Below, in pieces: positions 7,377 through 15,725 of a stretch of 64,000 nt of DNA. The stretch is taken from contig NZ_JALIFP010000007.1 in the NCBI RefSeq assembly GCF_022867885.1, positions 124,001 through 188,000 of the forward strand, given 5' to 3'. Under the pieces are notes generated by a model. It was not told the origin of the DNA, did not search any database, and was given only the letters and a program-made list of their open reading frames with translations. Position 1 is the stretch's first letter. Each line of letters begins with the position of its first letter. The stretch is from Lederbergia sp. NSJ-179. Its GTDB lineage: Bacteria > Bacillota > Bacilli > Bacillales > Bacillaceae_C. The translations under genes were made by a program, and so were the position numbers.

Positions 7377-7946
7377 TTATTTCGTGTTTTTGTACCCATC
7401 TACGACTAAATCTAATTTCCCGGTTTCTGGATCAATCACAAGCCCGTGAACCGGTACATCTTTTACTAAAAGGGGATGATTGCGAATCATGTTGACACTA
7501 TGTGCTACACTTTCTTCCACACTGTCAAAGCCCTCAAGCCATTTGTTTAAGTCAATACCTGAATTCGTGACAATATCCAATGTTTCCTGAGGAATTCCTC
7601 GTTCTTTCATATCGCTGATCATTTGCCTAGAGTCTAGGGCGCTCATGCCACAATCATGATGACCAATGACACACACTTCATCTGCCTTTAATTCATATAC
7701 AGCAATAAGAAGACTTCTCATAATACTTCCAAATGGATGGGTTAAAATGGCTCCCGCATTTTTTACCACTTTCGCATCGCCATTCTTTATGTTCATGGCT
7801 TTATGAAGCAATTCAATCAGACGTGTGTCCATACACGTAAGAATGACCATTTTTTTATCAGGAAACTTTGACGTCGAAAAGTCCTCATAAAGTTTCTCTT
7901 CTGTAAAATATTGGTTGTATTCAAGTATTTCTGATAGTAATGTCAT
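7377..7946 (-). CDS. Beta-class carbonic anhydrase, YtiB-like
   Basis: Zinc enzyme interconverting CO2 and bicarbonate; 189 aa, similar to B. subtilis YtiB. Zinc ligands and active-site residues are visible: Cys of LTCMDTR (with the Asp-Arg dyad), then His and Cys of IGHHDCGM. No signal peptide, so cytosolic. ATG 7946 has a GGGGGAAG ribosome site. A GC-rich inverted repeat at about 7331-7365 lies between this gene and the convergent 50-aa gene and could terminate both. Confidence 0.93.
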   Translation of the reverse strand: MTLLSEILEYNQYFTEEKLYEDFSTSKFPDKKMVILTCMDTRLIELLHKAMNIKNGDAKVVKNAGAILTHPFGSIMRSLLIAVYELKADEVCVIGHHDCGMSALDSRQMISDMKERGIPQETLDIVTNSGIDLNKWLEGFDSVEESVAHSVNMIRNHPLLVKDVPVHGLVIDPETGKLDLVVDGYKNTK

Positions 7947-8037
7947 TTTCTTCCCCCTTTCTATTATTATTTTATAGAATTTTTCTTTAAAATAAAAGCA
8001 GAAATGATTTTTGAAGTTCTTACGTAAAATCTATGGA

Positions 8038-8066
8038 TTGACCAAAATGGTGTGTAAGCGTAAGAT
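8038..8066 (+). promoter_or_regulatory. Promoter of queF
   Basis: TTGACC at 8038-8043 and TAAGAT at 8061-8066 with a 17-bp spacer, just upstream of the preQ1 aptamer. Confidence 0.6.
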
Positions 8067-8093
8067 GGATATGGAAATTAAATAGGCCCGGTT

Positions 8094-8135
8094 GGGAGAG
8101 GTTCGTAGCGATTAACCCTTTATAAAAAACTATGG
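8094..8135 (+). promoter_or_regulatory. PreQ1 class I riboswitch aptamer
   Basis: The GGGAGAGGTTCGTAGC loop, the ACCCTTT partner strand and the A-rich AAAAAACTA tail match the preQ1-I consensus, a compact H-type pseudoknot. It precedes queF, the standard target. An intrinsic terminator directly follows (8152-8177), so control is most likely by preQ1-induced transcription termination. Confidence 0.93.
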
Positions 8136-8151
8136 ATGAATTCAATTCAAG

Positions 8152-8177
8152 CCATATCAATCGCGATATGGTTTTTT
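8152..8177 (+). terminator. Riboswitch terminator
   Basis: CCATATC at 8152-8158 pairs with GATATGG at 8165-8171, followed by six T. Located between the aptamer and queF, it is the expression platform. Confidence 0.85.
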
Positions 8178-8252
8178 GTGGCCCCCAGGATGTGGTCAGA
8201 ACGGCGTTGCGACTGTTGTCGCGCCCTTAGCCGTTCATCCATTGCGTTTTTC
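8178..8252 (+). repeat. Interspersed repeat fragment
   Basis: The segment with AACGGCGTTGCGACTG, CCTTAGCCGTT and a terminal TTGCGTTTTTCTTA resembles the central block and the end of the copy at 1922. It sits between the riboswitch terminator and the queF ribosome site, so the queF leader carries repeat-derived sequence. Confidence 0.6.
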
Positions 8253-8296
8253 TTATGAACCTCCTCTTTACCAGCTCATTAAGGGGGATTTTTTTC

Positions 8297-8794
8297 ATGG
8301 CAGGAAGAAATGAAGAAACATTAAAGGATTTATCTTTACTGGGAAATCAAAACACAAAATATTTATATAAATATTCACCAGATGTATTAGAATCGATCGA
8401 TAATTTACATTCGGGGCGAGACTATTTTGTTAAATTCAATTGTCCGGAATTTACATCACTTTGCCCACAGACAGGCCAACCTGATTTTGCCACCATCTAT
8501 ATTAGCTATATACCGGATAAAAAAATTGTCGAAAGTAAATCACTAAAACTCTATTTATTTAGTTTTCGGAATCATGGTGATTTTCATGAAGATTGTGTCA
8601 ATATCATTATGAATGATTTAATCAAACTTTTGGATCCAAGATATATTGAAGTGTGGGGGAAATTCACGCCACGAGGTGGTCTATCGATTGATCCATACTG
8701 TAACTATGGAAAAACAGGGACAAAATTTGAACAAATGGCAGAACATCGCTTGATGAATCATGATATGTATCCTGAAAAAGTGGATAACCGATAG
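8297..8794 (+). CDS. queF: QueF, NADPH-dependent preQ0 reductase
   Basis: Reduces the nitrile of 7-cyano-7-deazaguanine to preQ1 in queuosine biosynthesis. 165 aa, the short unimodular Bacillus type. ATG 8297 is 9 nt after AAGGGGG; the frame opens at 8255 but those residues have no counterpart. Active-site Cys56 and Asp63 lie in [12 protein letters not shown]; the ESKSLKLYL and [11 protein letters not shown] motifs define the QueF family. It is preceded by a preQ1-I riboswitch and followed by a broken queuosine-precursor transporter. Confidence 0.97.
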   Translation: MAGRNEETLKDLSLLGNQNTKYLYKYSPDVLESIDNLHSGRDYFVKFNCPEFTSLCPQTGQPDFATIYISYIPDKKIVESKSLKLYLFSFRNHGDFHEDCVNIIMNDLIKLLDPRYIEVWGKFTPRGGLSIDPYCNYGKTGTKFEQMAEHRLMNHDMYPEKVDNR

Positions 8795-8805
8795 GGGGAT
8801 TATAT

Positions 8806-8982
8806 GGAGCCTTTGTTGGCTTGTCGATATTGTCTAATATTTTGGCTGTGAAGCTTTTTAGTCTTGGCAGTTGGGCTGTCCTCCCAGCTGCCGTTGAAGA
8901 ATATTTTCAGTCTAAATGGAAAAAAATGAAACCATTTCGCCTGTTCAATCGTAGAAAAAAGTACACCATAAAGAGGCGGTGA
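8806..8982 (+). pseudogene. Queuosine-precursor transporter (YhhQ-type) remnant
   Basis: Twelve nt after queF a frame without a usable start codon encodes GAFVGLSILSNILAVKLF and then SLGSWAVLPAAV, the first membrane segment of the YhhQ family. After about 30 residues the similarity stops and a short basic tail (RLFNRRKKYTIKRR) runs to TGA. More than 150 residues of the transporter are missing. An ATG at 8804 with a GGGGG site is in another frame. The position directly behind queF fits a former preQ riboswitch operon. Confidence 0.75.
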
Positions 8983-9021
8983 TAGAAAGGTTTTTAAAAC
9001 AATGTAAAGTGAGTGATGATT

Positions 9022-9552
9022 ATGTCATTATTCGGTTATCCCATTGAAACAATTTATTTAGTTTTACTTGTCATTTCCGGTACTCTTACACTTTTATACT
9101 TATTTTTTGGGGATGTCTTAGAAGGGGCCGATGAAGTCAGTCCATTTTTAAACCCTGTCTTAATTTTAGCTTTTATTACCTTCTTTTCAGCAGGGGGCTT
9201 TATTTTAGAAAAAGTAACAGCACTGAATTCCTTTCTGATTATCATCATTGCCGCTTTTATATCTATTCTATTGGATGTACTCTTAAATGTGTTTGTGTTA
9301 ATTCCATTGAAATCTGCAGAACAATCTCTAAGCTATACCGAAAAGTCACTGGAAGGGCGAGTAGGAAAGGCAATTGTTTCAATACCAACGCAAGGCTTTG
9401 GAGAAGTGGTGATTGAAAGTTATAGTGGGATGATTTCGAAGCCCGCGGCTAGTTATGAAAATACATCCATTTTAGAAGGAACTGAGGTTTTAGTGATTGA
9501 GGTAAAAGAGGGTGTATTGTATGTAGTACCTTATCAACCAAGTTTTAAATAA
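9022..9552 (+). CDS. yuaF: NfeD-like membrane protein, YuaF type
   Basis: Partner of flotillin in membrane microdomains. 176 aa: three membrane segments at about 7-28, 43-63 and 68-93, then a soluble OB-fold (about 105-175) with EGRVGKAIVSIPTQGFGEV and EGTEVLVIEVKEGVLYV. The starts GTG 9013 and ATG 9016 are in frame, but ATG 9022 is best spaced from the AAAGTGAGTGAT site. The protease domain of long NfeD proteins is absent, as in YuaF. floT follows after 19 nt. Confidence 0.9.
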   Translation: MSLFGYPIETIYLVLLVISGTLTLLYLFFGDVLEGADEVSPFLNPVLILAFITFFSAGGFILEKVTALNSFLIIIIAAFISILLDVLLNVFVLIPLKSAEQSLSYTEKSLEGRVGKAIVSIPTQGFGEVVIESYSGMISKPAASYENTSILEGTEVLVIEVKEGVLYVVPYQPSFK

Positions 9553-9571
9553 AAAAAGAGGAGGCCTTTTT

Positions 9572-11116
9572 ATGCCAGCAGATATGGGGATTTGGATTGT
9601 CATTGCGATTGTTATTTTTATTCTAATCGCTTTAATTGGGGTTTTTGTTTCAAAGTATCGAACTGCAGGTCCAGATGAAGCTTTAATCGTGACTGGAAGT
9701 TATTTAGGTGGAAAAAATGTGCATACGGATGAAGCAGGAAATAAAATTAAGATTATTCGTGGCGGTGGTACGTTTGTATTGCCCGTATTTCAACAAGCGG
9801 AACCATTAAGCTTGTTATCTAGTAAACTAGAAGTGACAACACCTGAAGTTTACACAGAACAAGGTGTACCCGTTATGGCAGATGGAACAGCGATTATTAA
9901 AATCGGTGGTTCGATTGGTGAAATTGCTACTGCAGCCGAGCAATTTCTGGGAAAATCAAAAGAAGATCGTGAAAATGAAGCAAAAGAAGTGTTGGAAGGA
10001 CATTTACGTTCTATCCTCGGTTCGATGACAGTGGAAGAAATTTATAAGAATCGTGACAAGTTCTCCCAAGAAGTACAACGTGTTGCTTCTCAGGATCTTG
10101 CGAAAATGGGGCTTGTGATTGTTTCCTTCACGATTAAAGAAGTTCGGGATAAAAATGGTTATCTCGACTCACTAGGGAAGCCGCGAATCGCTCAAGTCAA
10201 ACGGGATGCTGATATCGCTACAGCGGAAGCAGATAAAGAAACACGTATTAAACGCGCTGAGGCGGCAAAAGATGCGAAACGTGCAGAGTTGGAGCGTGCG
10301 ACTGAAATAGCCGAAGCTGAAAAAGTGAATCAGATGAAAATGGCAGAATATCGTCGTGATCAAGATAAAGCACGAGCTAATGCCGACCAAGCCTATGATC
10401 TTGAAACAGCCCGCTCCAAACAAGAAGTAACCGAGCAAGAAATGCAAATTAAAATTATTGAACGGCAAAAGCAAATTGAATTGGAAGAGAAAGAAATCTT
10501 ACGTCGTGAGCGTCAATACGATTCAGAGGTTAAGAAGAAAGCAGATGCCGACCGTTATGCCGTTGAGCAGGCTGCCAACGCTGAAAAAATGAAACAAATG
10601 GCAGAAGCCGATGCGCACCAGTATCGCGTAGAAGCCACAGCCAAAGCCGATGCCGAACGCGTGCGCTTAGATGGCCAAGCGAAAGCCGATGCTCAAAGAG
10701 CACAAGGGGAATCGGAAGCAGAAGTTATTCGCCTGAAAGGGATTGCCGAAGCGGAAGCAAAACGCAAAGTGGCAGAAGCGTTCGATCAATATGGTCAGGC
10801 AGCTATACTCGATATGGTCTTGAAAATGCTTCCTGCATATGCGAAAGAAGTATCGGCCCCACTTAGTAATATTGATAAAATTACGGTGGTCGACACTGGT
10901 TCCGGCGGAGAAGGTGGCGCCAATAAAGTCACCGGCTATGCGACCAATCTGATGTCTACCATGCAGGAATCTTTAAAAGCATCGGCAGGAATTGATGTCA
11001 AGGAGCTATTAAATAATCTATCTGGTAAAAATAATATTCGTGGCAGTATCGATGAACTCACGAATGAAATGCGTGAAAATAATCAAAAAGAAACAGATCA
11101 GAAAGATCATGTGTAA
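9572..11116 (+). CDS. floT: Flotillin FloT
   Basis: Scaffold of functional membrane microdomains. 514 aa: an N-terminal hairpin/membrane segment (about 6-27), the SPFH/PHB domain (about 30-200), a long coiled coil rich in Glu-Ala repeats (about 205-400) that drives oligomerisation, and a C-terminal polar tail ending after DIKELLN-type and NNQKETDQ residues. AGGAGG precedes the ATG. It forms an operon with yuaF as in B. subtilis (yuaFGI) and is closed by a strong terminator; no yuaI is present. Confidence 0.95.
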   Translation: MPADMGIWIVIAIVIFILIALIGVFVSKYRTAGPDEALIVTGSYLGGKNVHTDEAGNKIKIIRGGGTFVLPVFQQAEPLSLLSSKLEVTTPEVYTEQGVPVMADGTAIIKIGGSIGEIATAAEQFLGKSKEDRENEAKEVLEGHLRSILGSMTVEEIYKNRDKFSQEVQRVASQDLAKMGLVIVSFTIKEVRDKNGYLDSLGKPRIAQVKRDADIATAEADKETRIKRAEAAKDAKRAELERATEIAEAEKVNQMKMAEYRRDQDKARANADQAYDLETARSKQEVTEQEMQIKIIERQKQIELEEKEILRRERQYDSEVKKKADADRYAVEQAANAEKMKQMAEADAHQYRVEATAKADAERVRLDGQAKADAQRAQGESEAEVIRLKGIAEAEAKRKVAEAFDQYGQAAILDMVLKMLPAYAKEVSAPLSNIDKITVVDTGSGGEGGANKVTGYATNLMSTMQESLKASAGIDVKELLNNLSGKNNIRGSIDELTNEMRENNQKETDQKDHV

Positions 11117-11120
11117 AAAA

Positions 11121-11150
11121 ATCTTGGGGGCTGCCCCCAAGATTTTTTTT
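11121..11150 (+). terminator. Rho-independent terminator of yuaF-floT
   Basis: ATCTTGGGGG pairs with CCCCCAAGAT across a 3-nt loop, followed by eight T. Confidence 0.95.
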
Positions 11151-11311
11151 GAAAGGTAAGAAAGCATAAAAATTGGCTAATGTTTGGATCTAGCTCCAGC
11201 GCCTAGCCCCTCGAGGTCAAATAACCTGAGACAATAAAAGTCAAAACCGGACTTTTCTTGTCTCAGAACATTTGCTTGTCGGGGCTGACCAAGGCGCTTG
11301 CGCTTTTCTTA
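11151..11311 (+). repeat. Interspersed hairpin repeat, short copy
   Basis: Nearly identical to 1922-2139 at both ends (shared GGCTAATGTTTGGATCTAGC and the AGGCGCTTGCGCTTTTCTTA end) and in the nested GAGACAA hairpin, but the central 70-bp block is replaced by a few bases. The near identity of the two copies suggests recent spread or gene conversion. Confidence 0.85.
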
Positions 11312-11369
11312 CGATAAGAAACGATATCATTTGGTTAACTAAGGTTTGCGCTTTTGCAAAACGAAGTGA

Positions 11370-12374
11370 TTAGCGAGCAGGTGTTAGTTTATGAATAAAT
11401 TTTAGTGCTCGTCCAGTGCCAATCGCCACTGATTCTAATGGATTAGGAGCAAGATGGACAGGTACAATGATTTCTTTTCCAAGCCATTCTTGCATTCCAT
11501 TTAATAACGCCCCCCCTCCAGTGAGAATAATTCCACGCTCGACAATATCGCCACTTAATTCTGCAGGAGACTCTTCTAATGTTGCTCTGATCGCTTCTAA
11601 AATATTTAATAATGATTCTTTTAAAGCTGCTTGAATTTCATAGGAACTAAGAGATACAGTTTTTGGTAATCCTGTCACTAAATCTCTTCCACGTACATCC
11701 ATTAATTTCTCTTCGTGATCAACTAAGGCATAACCGATTTCCACTTTAATCGTTTCTGCCGTGAACTCTCCAACCAATAAATTATATTTTTTCCGTATAT
11801 GTTGAATAATACTCTCATCAAACAAATCTCCGCCGACTCGGATCGTATGACAGGTGACAACTCCTCCATAAGAGATGATCGCTACCTCTGTCGTTCCGCC
11901 CCCAATATCGACAATCACATTCGCAATCGGCTCTTCCACTGGAAGATCTGCCCCAATGGCCGCAGCAACGGGTTCTTCAATCAAATGAACATTTTTTGCG
12001 CCACAAGTTTTAACCGCATCATGGATGGCGCGTCTTTCAACAGATGTTGCACCAGACGGTGTGCAGACAACCACATCTGGTTTTCTTAAAGAAAAACCAA
12101 GTGATTTAGCCGCCTTTTTAATCATTGCTTTTAATAATTGACTGGTGATATCAAAATCGGCGATTACGCCATCACGCAATGGTCGGACAGCAACTATATT
12201 TCCTGGTGTCTTTCCAATCATACTTTTTGCTTCTGTTCCAACAGCCAGAACTTGCTTCGTTTGCGTATTAACAGCAACAACAGAAGGCTCATTTAAAATA
12301 ATCCCTTTATCTTTTGTGTAAACGAGGATATTGGCTGTCCCAAGATCAATCCCAATTTCTGTATTTCCAAACAT
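11370..12374 (-). CDS. mreBH: MreBH, actin-like cell-shape protein
   Basis: Actin homologue that guides lateral-wall synthesis; in B. subtilis MreBH interacts with the hydrolase LytE. 334 aa. ATP-binding signatures are [12 protein letters not shown] (phosphate 1), [14 protein letters not shown] (phosphate 2) and [11 protein letters not shown] (adenosine). ATG 12374 follows AGAGGGTGG; the frame runs on to 12431 but without a site. It is alone, not in an mreBCD operon, and similarity in [11 protein letters not shown] and [11 protein letters not shown] favours MreBH over Mbl, though Mbl cannot be fully excluded. Confidence 0.88.
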   Translation of the reverse strand: MFGNTEIGIDLGTANILVYTKDKGIILNEPSVVAVNTQTKQVLAVGTEAKSMIGKTPGNIVAVRPLRDGVIADFDITSQLLKAMIKKAAKSLGFSLRKPDVVVCTPSGATSVERRAIHDAVKTCGAKNVHLIEEPVAAAIGADLPVEEPIANVIVDIGGGTTEVAIISYGGVVTCHTIRVGGDLFDESIIQHIRKKYNLLVGEFTAETIKVEIGYALVDHEEKLMDVRGRDLVTGLPKTVSLSSYEIQAALKESLLNILEAIRATLEESPAELSGDIVERGIILTGGGALLNGMQEWLGKEIIVPVHLAPNPLESVAIGTGRALKFIHKLTPAR

Positions 12375-12650
12375 ATTTTTCCACCCTCTAATAAATTTGC
12401 ATGTAAGTCGAATATTATATTTTACATACATATAGTATAAAGAATAATAGACTAAATAACAGGTGGGAGAAATTGGTAAAAACCTTTATATTACAAACAA
12501 AGACTTTGATATTCCAAGAAATTCAAGCCCAAATGGAGGTTTTATCGTAAGTCTGTTAAGAAAACTTAAAGAGTCTGTAAAAATGTTACAAATAGAGAAA
12601 GAGAAAGCTCCGTAAGTAATTTAAGCTTCCTCTTCTTGAAAAATGAATAT

Positions 12651-13166
12651 TTAATTAAAATGATTGGAGAAAAATTGGACTAAATCTTTACTTTCTTGTT
12701 TCCGTGATTTTCGATGGGCAGCTCTTCTTTTCGCTGTTTGATGAAGCCATTTTTCTTCCTCTGTTTCGGGATAAACTTCAGGAATAGCAGTCGGTTTTCC
12801 ATCGGCCCCCAAGGAAACGAAGGTTAAAAAGGAAAGGGCAGCCACCGATTTTTCACCTGTAAGCAAGTGTTCGGCTACCACCTTGACAAAAACCTCCATT
12901 GAACTAAAACCCGTCCATGTCACAATTGCTTCCAAAGTTACGGAATCGCCAATCTTAATTGGCTTGATAAAGTCTACAGAATCTGTAGAAGCGGTAACTA
13001 CAGGGTTTCTCGCTAATTTAATCGCCGCAATGGAGGCGACGTCATCAATACTGGCCATTAATTTGCCACCAAATAAAGTCCCAAGATGATTTGCATCTGG
13101 TGGGAAAACATGGCTTGTTTTAATGGTCAGTGTTTCTTTCATTGTTTTTTTCTTCGGTTGCTCCAT
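12651..13166 (-). CDS. Acyl-CoA thioesterase, hotdog fold (YkhA-like)
   Basis: Hydrolyses acyl-CoA. 171 aa with one hotdog domain (about 15-125): PPDANHLGTLFGGKLMASID contains the Asn and the Gly-Gly turn used by BFIT/YciA-type enzymes, and ASTDSVDFIKPI the catalytic Asp. A basic tail (KRRAAHRKSRKQ) follows. ATG 13166 has a GGGGGT site; the frame extends to 13190 without a site. Downstream of the terminated aminopeptidase gene, it is separately expressed. Confidence 0.88.
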   Translation of the reverse strand: MEQPKKKTMKETLTIKTSHVFPPDANHLGTLFGGKLMASIDDVASIAAIKLARNPVVTASTDSVDFIKPIKIGDSVTLEAIVTWTGFSSMEVFVKVVAEHLLTGEKSVAALSFLTFVSLGADGKPTAIPEVYPETEEEKWLHQTAKRRAAHRKSRKQESKDLVQFFSNHFN

Positions 13167-13190
13167 TTTTTTACCCCCATTGTATGACAT

Positions 13191-13215
13191 AAAAAGCGGC
13201 TCCGAAGTTGGAGCC
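13191..13215 (-). terminator. Rho-independent terminator of the M29 aminopeptidase gene
   Basis: GGCTCC/GGAGCC stem with a 6-nt loop, followed on the minus strand by GCTTTTT. It separates the aminopeptidase gene from the thioesterase gene. Confidence 0.85.
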
Positions 13216-13244
13216 AGTGTTCCGTTTATCTCGAAGTGATCTTT

Positions 13245-14477
13245 TTAAAATGCCCATTCTCCTTGGCGGAAAACAGGTTCTACTTTTCCATCTTCTGTAA
13301 TACCATCAATGTCCATGTCAGCCGATCCAACCATAAAATCCACATGCGTAATACTTGAATTCAACCCATTTTCGGCTAATTCTTCTTGAGACATTTCTTT
13401 ACCACCTTCAATACAAAAAGCATAAGCACTTCCGATCGCGAGGTGGTTAGAGGCATTCTCGTCAAATAAGGTGTTGTAGAATAGTATATTCGCTTGAGAA
13501 ATAGGGGAACTATGTGGAACAAGTGCTACTTCACCAAGATAATGGGAGCCTTCATCTGTTTCCACTAATTGTTTTAAAATATCTGCTCCTTCTTTTGCTT
13601 TTGTATCAACAATCCGTCCTTTTTCAAAAGTAATCGTAAATTCGTCAATAATATTTCCCGCAAAGCTTAACGGTTTTGTACTGGAGATATAGCCATTAAC
13701 TCCGTCTTTTTGTGGAACGGTAAATACTTCTTCCGTTGGCATGTTCGCCATGAATTCATCACCTTTTTGATTGATGCTGCCAGCTCCAGCCCAAAGATGT
13801 TTTTCTGGTAATTCAATCGTCAAGTCGGTCCCAGGAGCTTTGTAATGAAGCTTTTTATAATGTTTTTTATTTAAGTATTCTACTTTTTCATGAAGGGTTT
13901 CATCATGTTTTTTCCAAACCGCTATGGGATCATCTGTATTCACCCTTGTTGCCTTGAAAATTGCATTCCACAAAAGGGAAATTTGTTCATCTGGTGCGGC
14001 ATCAGGAAATACCTTAGCAGCCCAGGCTTGAGAAGGAACAGCGATAACGGTCCAACTTACTTTGTCGGATTGAATGTATTGGCGATATTTTTCCATCGCT
14101 TTTCCCGCAACCTTTTGAAAGTTCGCAATCCGGGAAGAATCGACACCTTTTAAAAGATCTGGACTAGAAGAGACAACAGACATAAAAGCAGCACCCGCCT
14201 CAGCAAGCTCTTCCACTTCTTTTGCGCGCCACATCGGATATTCGTGAAAAGCTTCATCCGGAGCTAAATCATACTTCAGTCTAGAAACAGTATCATCATT
14301 CCAATTGACGACAACGTTTTTCGCACCAGCTTCATATGCTTTTTTGACGACGAGGCGGATGAATTCCGCCGTATCAATGGCAGCATTCACTACAAGAGTT
14401 TGCCCTCGCTGAACATTGACACCAACTTGAACGGCCAATGCTGCATATTTTTCTAGATTCTCTTGGAATTTGGACAT
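13245..14477 (-). CDS. ampS: Aminopeptidase, M29 family (AmpS/PepS)
   Basis: Metal-dependent cytosolic aminopeptidase, 410 aa. The C-terminal catalytic domain shows ANMPTEEVFT and GEVALVPHSSPIS (Glu ligands), FDENASNHLAIGSAY (His), and THVDFMVGSADMDIDG (His, Asp), the M29 metal-site set. No signal peptide. A second M29 gene at 34109-35353 shares these motifs; two copies in one window is unusual but M29 paralogues are common in Bacillaceae. Confidence 0.93.
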   Translation of the reverse strand: MSKFQENLEKYAALAVQVGVNVQRGQTLVVNAAIDTAEFIRLVVKKAYEAGAKNVVVNWNDDTVSRLKYDLAPDEAFHEYPMWRAKEVEELAEAGAAFMSVVSSSPDLLKGVDSSRIANFQKVAGKAMEKYRQYIQSDKVSWTVIAVPSQAWAAKVFPDAAPDEQISLLWNAIFKATRVNTDDPIAVWKKHDETLHEKVEYLNKKHYKKLHYKAPGTDLTIELPEKHLWAGAGSINQKGDEFMANMPTEEVFTVPQKDGVNGYISSTKPLSFAGNIIDEFTITFEKGRIVDTKAKEGADILKQLVETDEGSHYLGEVALVPHSSPISQANILFYNTLFDENASNHLAIGSAYAFCIEGGKEMSQEELAENGLNSSITHVDFMVGSADMDIDGITEDGKVEPVFRQGEWAF

Positions 14478-14624
14478 ATCTATTCTCCTTTATATAAAAT
14501 ATATAGCTCATTGCAATTATATTTTAGCAATGATAGAAAAGATATCCAAATAATCCAGAAAAAATCTTCTTCCAACTTAAAAGCATGGGGGTGAAACTGG
14601 ATTAAACGGCGAAAAGAGTTGTCC

Positions 14625-15016
14625 GTGCCCGGAATCGTAGAAAAGCTACAATCGGGTCACAGCGAAGGGGGCGGCCGTGCCCAGAATTGCGAAAAAAGTA
14701 CAATTGGGTCACAACGGAGGTGCTGGCCGTGCCCAGAATTGCGAAAAAAGTACAATCTGGTCACAGCGAAGGGGTTGGTCGTGCCCAGAATTGCGAAAAA
14801 AGTACAATCTGGTCACAGCGAAGGGGTTGGTCGTGCCCGGAATTGCGAAAAAAGAACAATCGGGTCACAGCGGAGGGGTTGGCCGTGCCCGGAATTGCGA
14901 AAAAAAAACAATCGGGTCACAACGGAGGTGCTGGCTGTACCCGAAATCGCGAAAAAGGTACAGTCCGGTCCCAACGAAAGGGTTAGTTGTGACCGAAATC
15001 ACAATTCTGTCCCAAC
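14625..15016 (+). repeat. Tandem array, exact 52-bp period, seven copies plus a partial
   Basis: The GTGCCC element (or variants GTACCC, GTGACC) recurs at 14625, 14677, 14729, 14781, 14833, 14885, 14937 and 14989, always 52 bp apart. Each unit also holds GCGAAAAAAGTACAATC, GGTCACAGCG and AAGGGGTTGG. Copies in the middle are almost identical; those at the right end are more diverged. The period is not a multiple of 3, so the long frames here are repeat artefacts. It lies between the ampS and nsrR genes, filling the 547-bp gap. Confidence 0.95.
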
Positions 15017-15024
15017 ACCTTATC

Positions 15025-15474
15025 TCACGAAGGAGATTCATTCATTCCGAGTAAAGCTCGGTAGCGCTCCGGTTGTACAACAATATCTGCTAAAGTATAT
15101 TCATCCAAGACTTGTAGGTAGGCGATTAAAGCTCTATTTAATGCATGTTTCAACCCGCAAATGGGGGAGATGGCACAGGAATGATTATCTTCTTCAAAAC
15201 AAGGCACCAGTTTAAAATCATCCTCTGTTTTGCGGACGAGTGCCCCAATATTAATTTTTTCAGCAGGAAGGGCTAGTTTGATCCCACCTCCGCGGCCACG
15301 CAGTGTCGTGATCATTCCCAATTTCCCTAATTCATGAATGACCTTCATTAAATGGTTCTTTGATATATCATAAGTCTCCGCGATTTCGGAAATCGTGGAA
15401 AGCTGATCCTGCTCCTTAGCAGCCAAATAAATTAAAACGCGCAAAGCGTAATCTGTATAATTCGTCAGTCTCAT
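15025..15474 (-). CDS. nsrR: NsrR, Rrf2-family nitric-oxide sensor repressor
   Basis: Iron-sulfur repressor of NO-detoxification genes. 149 aa; winged helix at about 1-75 with RGRGGG in the wing. The three cluster cysteines fall at 92, 100 and 106 (VPCFEEDNHSCAISPICG) and Asp8, the fourth ligand in B. subtilis NsrR, is present. These positions hold only with ATG 15474, which is also 7 nt from an AGGTG site; the earlier GTG/ATG codons are not used. Divergent to hmp, its expected target. Confidence 0.95.
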   Translation of the reverse strand: MRLTNYTDYALRVLIYLAAKEQDQLSTISEIAETYDISKNHLMKVIHELGKLGMITTLRGRGGGIKLALPAEKINIGALVRKTEDDFKLVPCFEEDNHSCAISPICGLKHALNRALIAYLQVLDEYTLADIVVQPERYRALLGMNESPS

Positions 15475-15637
15475 GATCATCACCTAATTTGATTATACCG
15501 TTATTCGTCACTCGGTAAAAGAAAGTTCTAAGCAAAGGTGAGAGTGTTTTTGTTGATCATGGATCCGTACTCATTATACTTCTACCTATTTTGTTCAACG
15601 TTGAACATTTAAAGGCATTTTTGTGACAGCTTTTTTA

Positions 15638-15710
15638 AACATGTATTTAAAATATTGCTTTAAAATCAGGGCGGATATACATTAAAGATGTATTTAAAAT
15701 ACATCTTTAA
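15638..15710 (+). promoter_or_regulatory. NsrR-type operators upstream of hmp
   Basis: A 29-bp palindrome at 15682-15710 (TTAAAGATGTATTT with its complement, mismatched only at the centre) matches the ATGTATTT-AAATACAT pattern of NsrR sites. A second, imperfect ATGTATTTAAAATAT lies at 15641-15655, overlapping a possible -10 that is 17 bp from TTGTGA (15621-15626). Two sites spaced by about four turns suggest cooperative repression. Confidence 0.8.
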
Positions 15711-15725
15711 AAAGGGGTTATTATA

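Noticed and set aside
7201-7449. Plus-strand frame of 82 codons
   Set aside because: Overlaps the coupled 50-aa gene in another frame and the end of the carbonic anhydrase gene; no ribosome site.
14625-15016. Possible CRISPR array
   Set aside because: The whole 52-bp unit is conserved, with no alternation of constant repeats and unique spacers, and no cas genes nearby.
14619-15215. Three overlapping plus-strand frames of 99-198 codons
   Set aside because: They run through the 52-bp tandem array in different frames; the array's period is not a multiple of three, so all three frames stay open as an artefact. No ribosome site or known domain.
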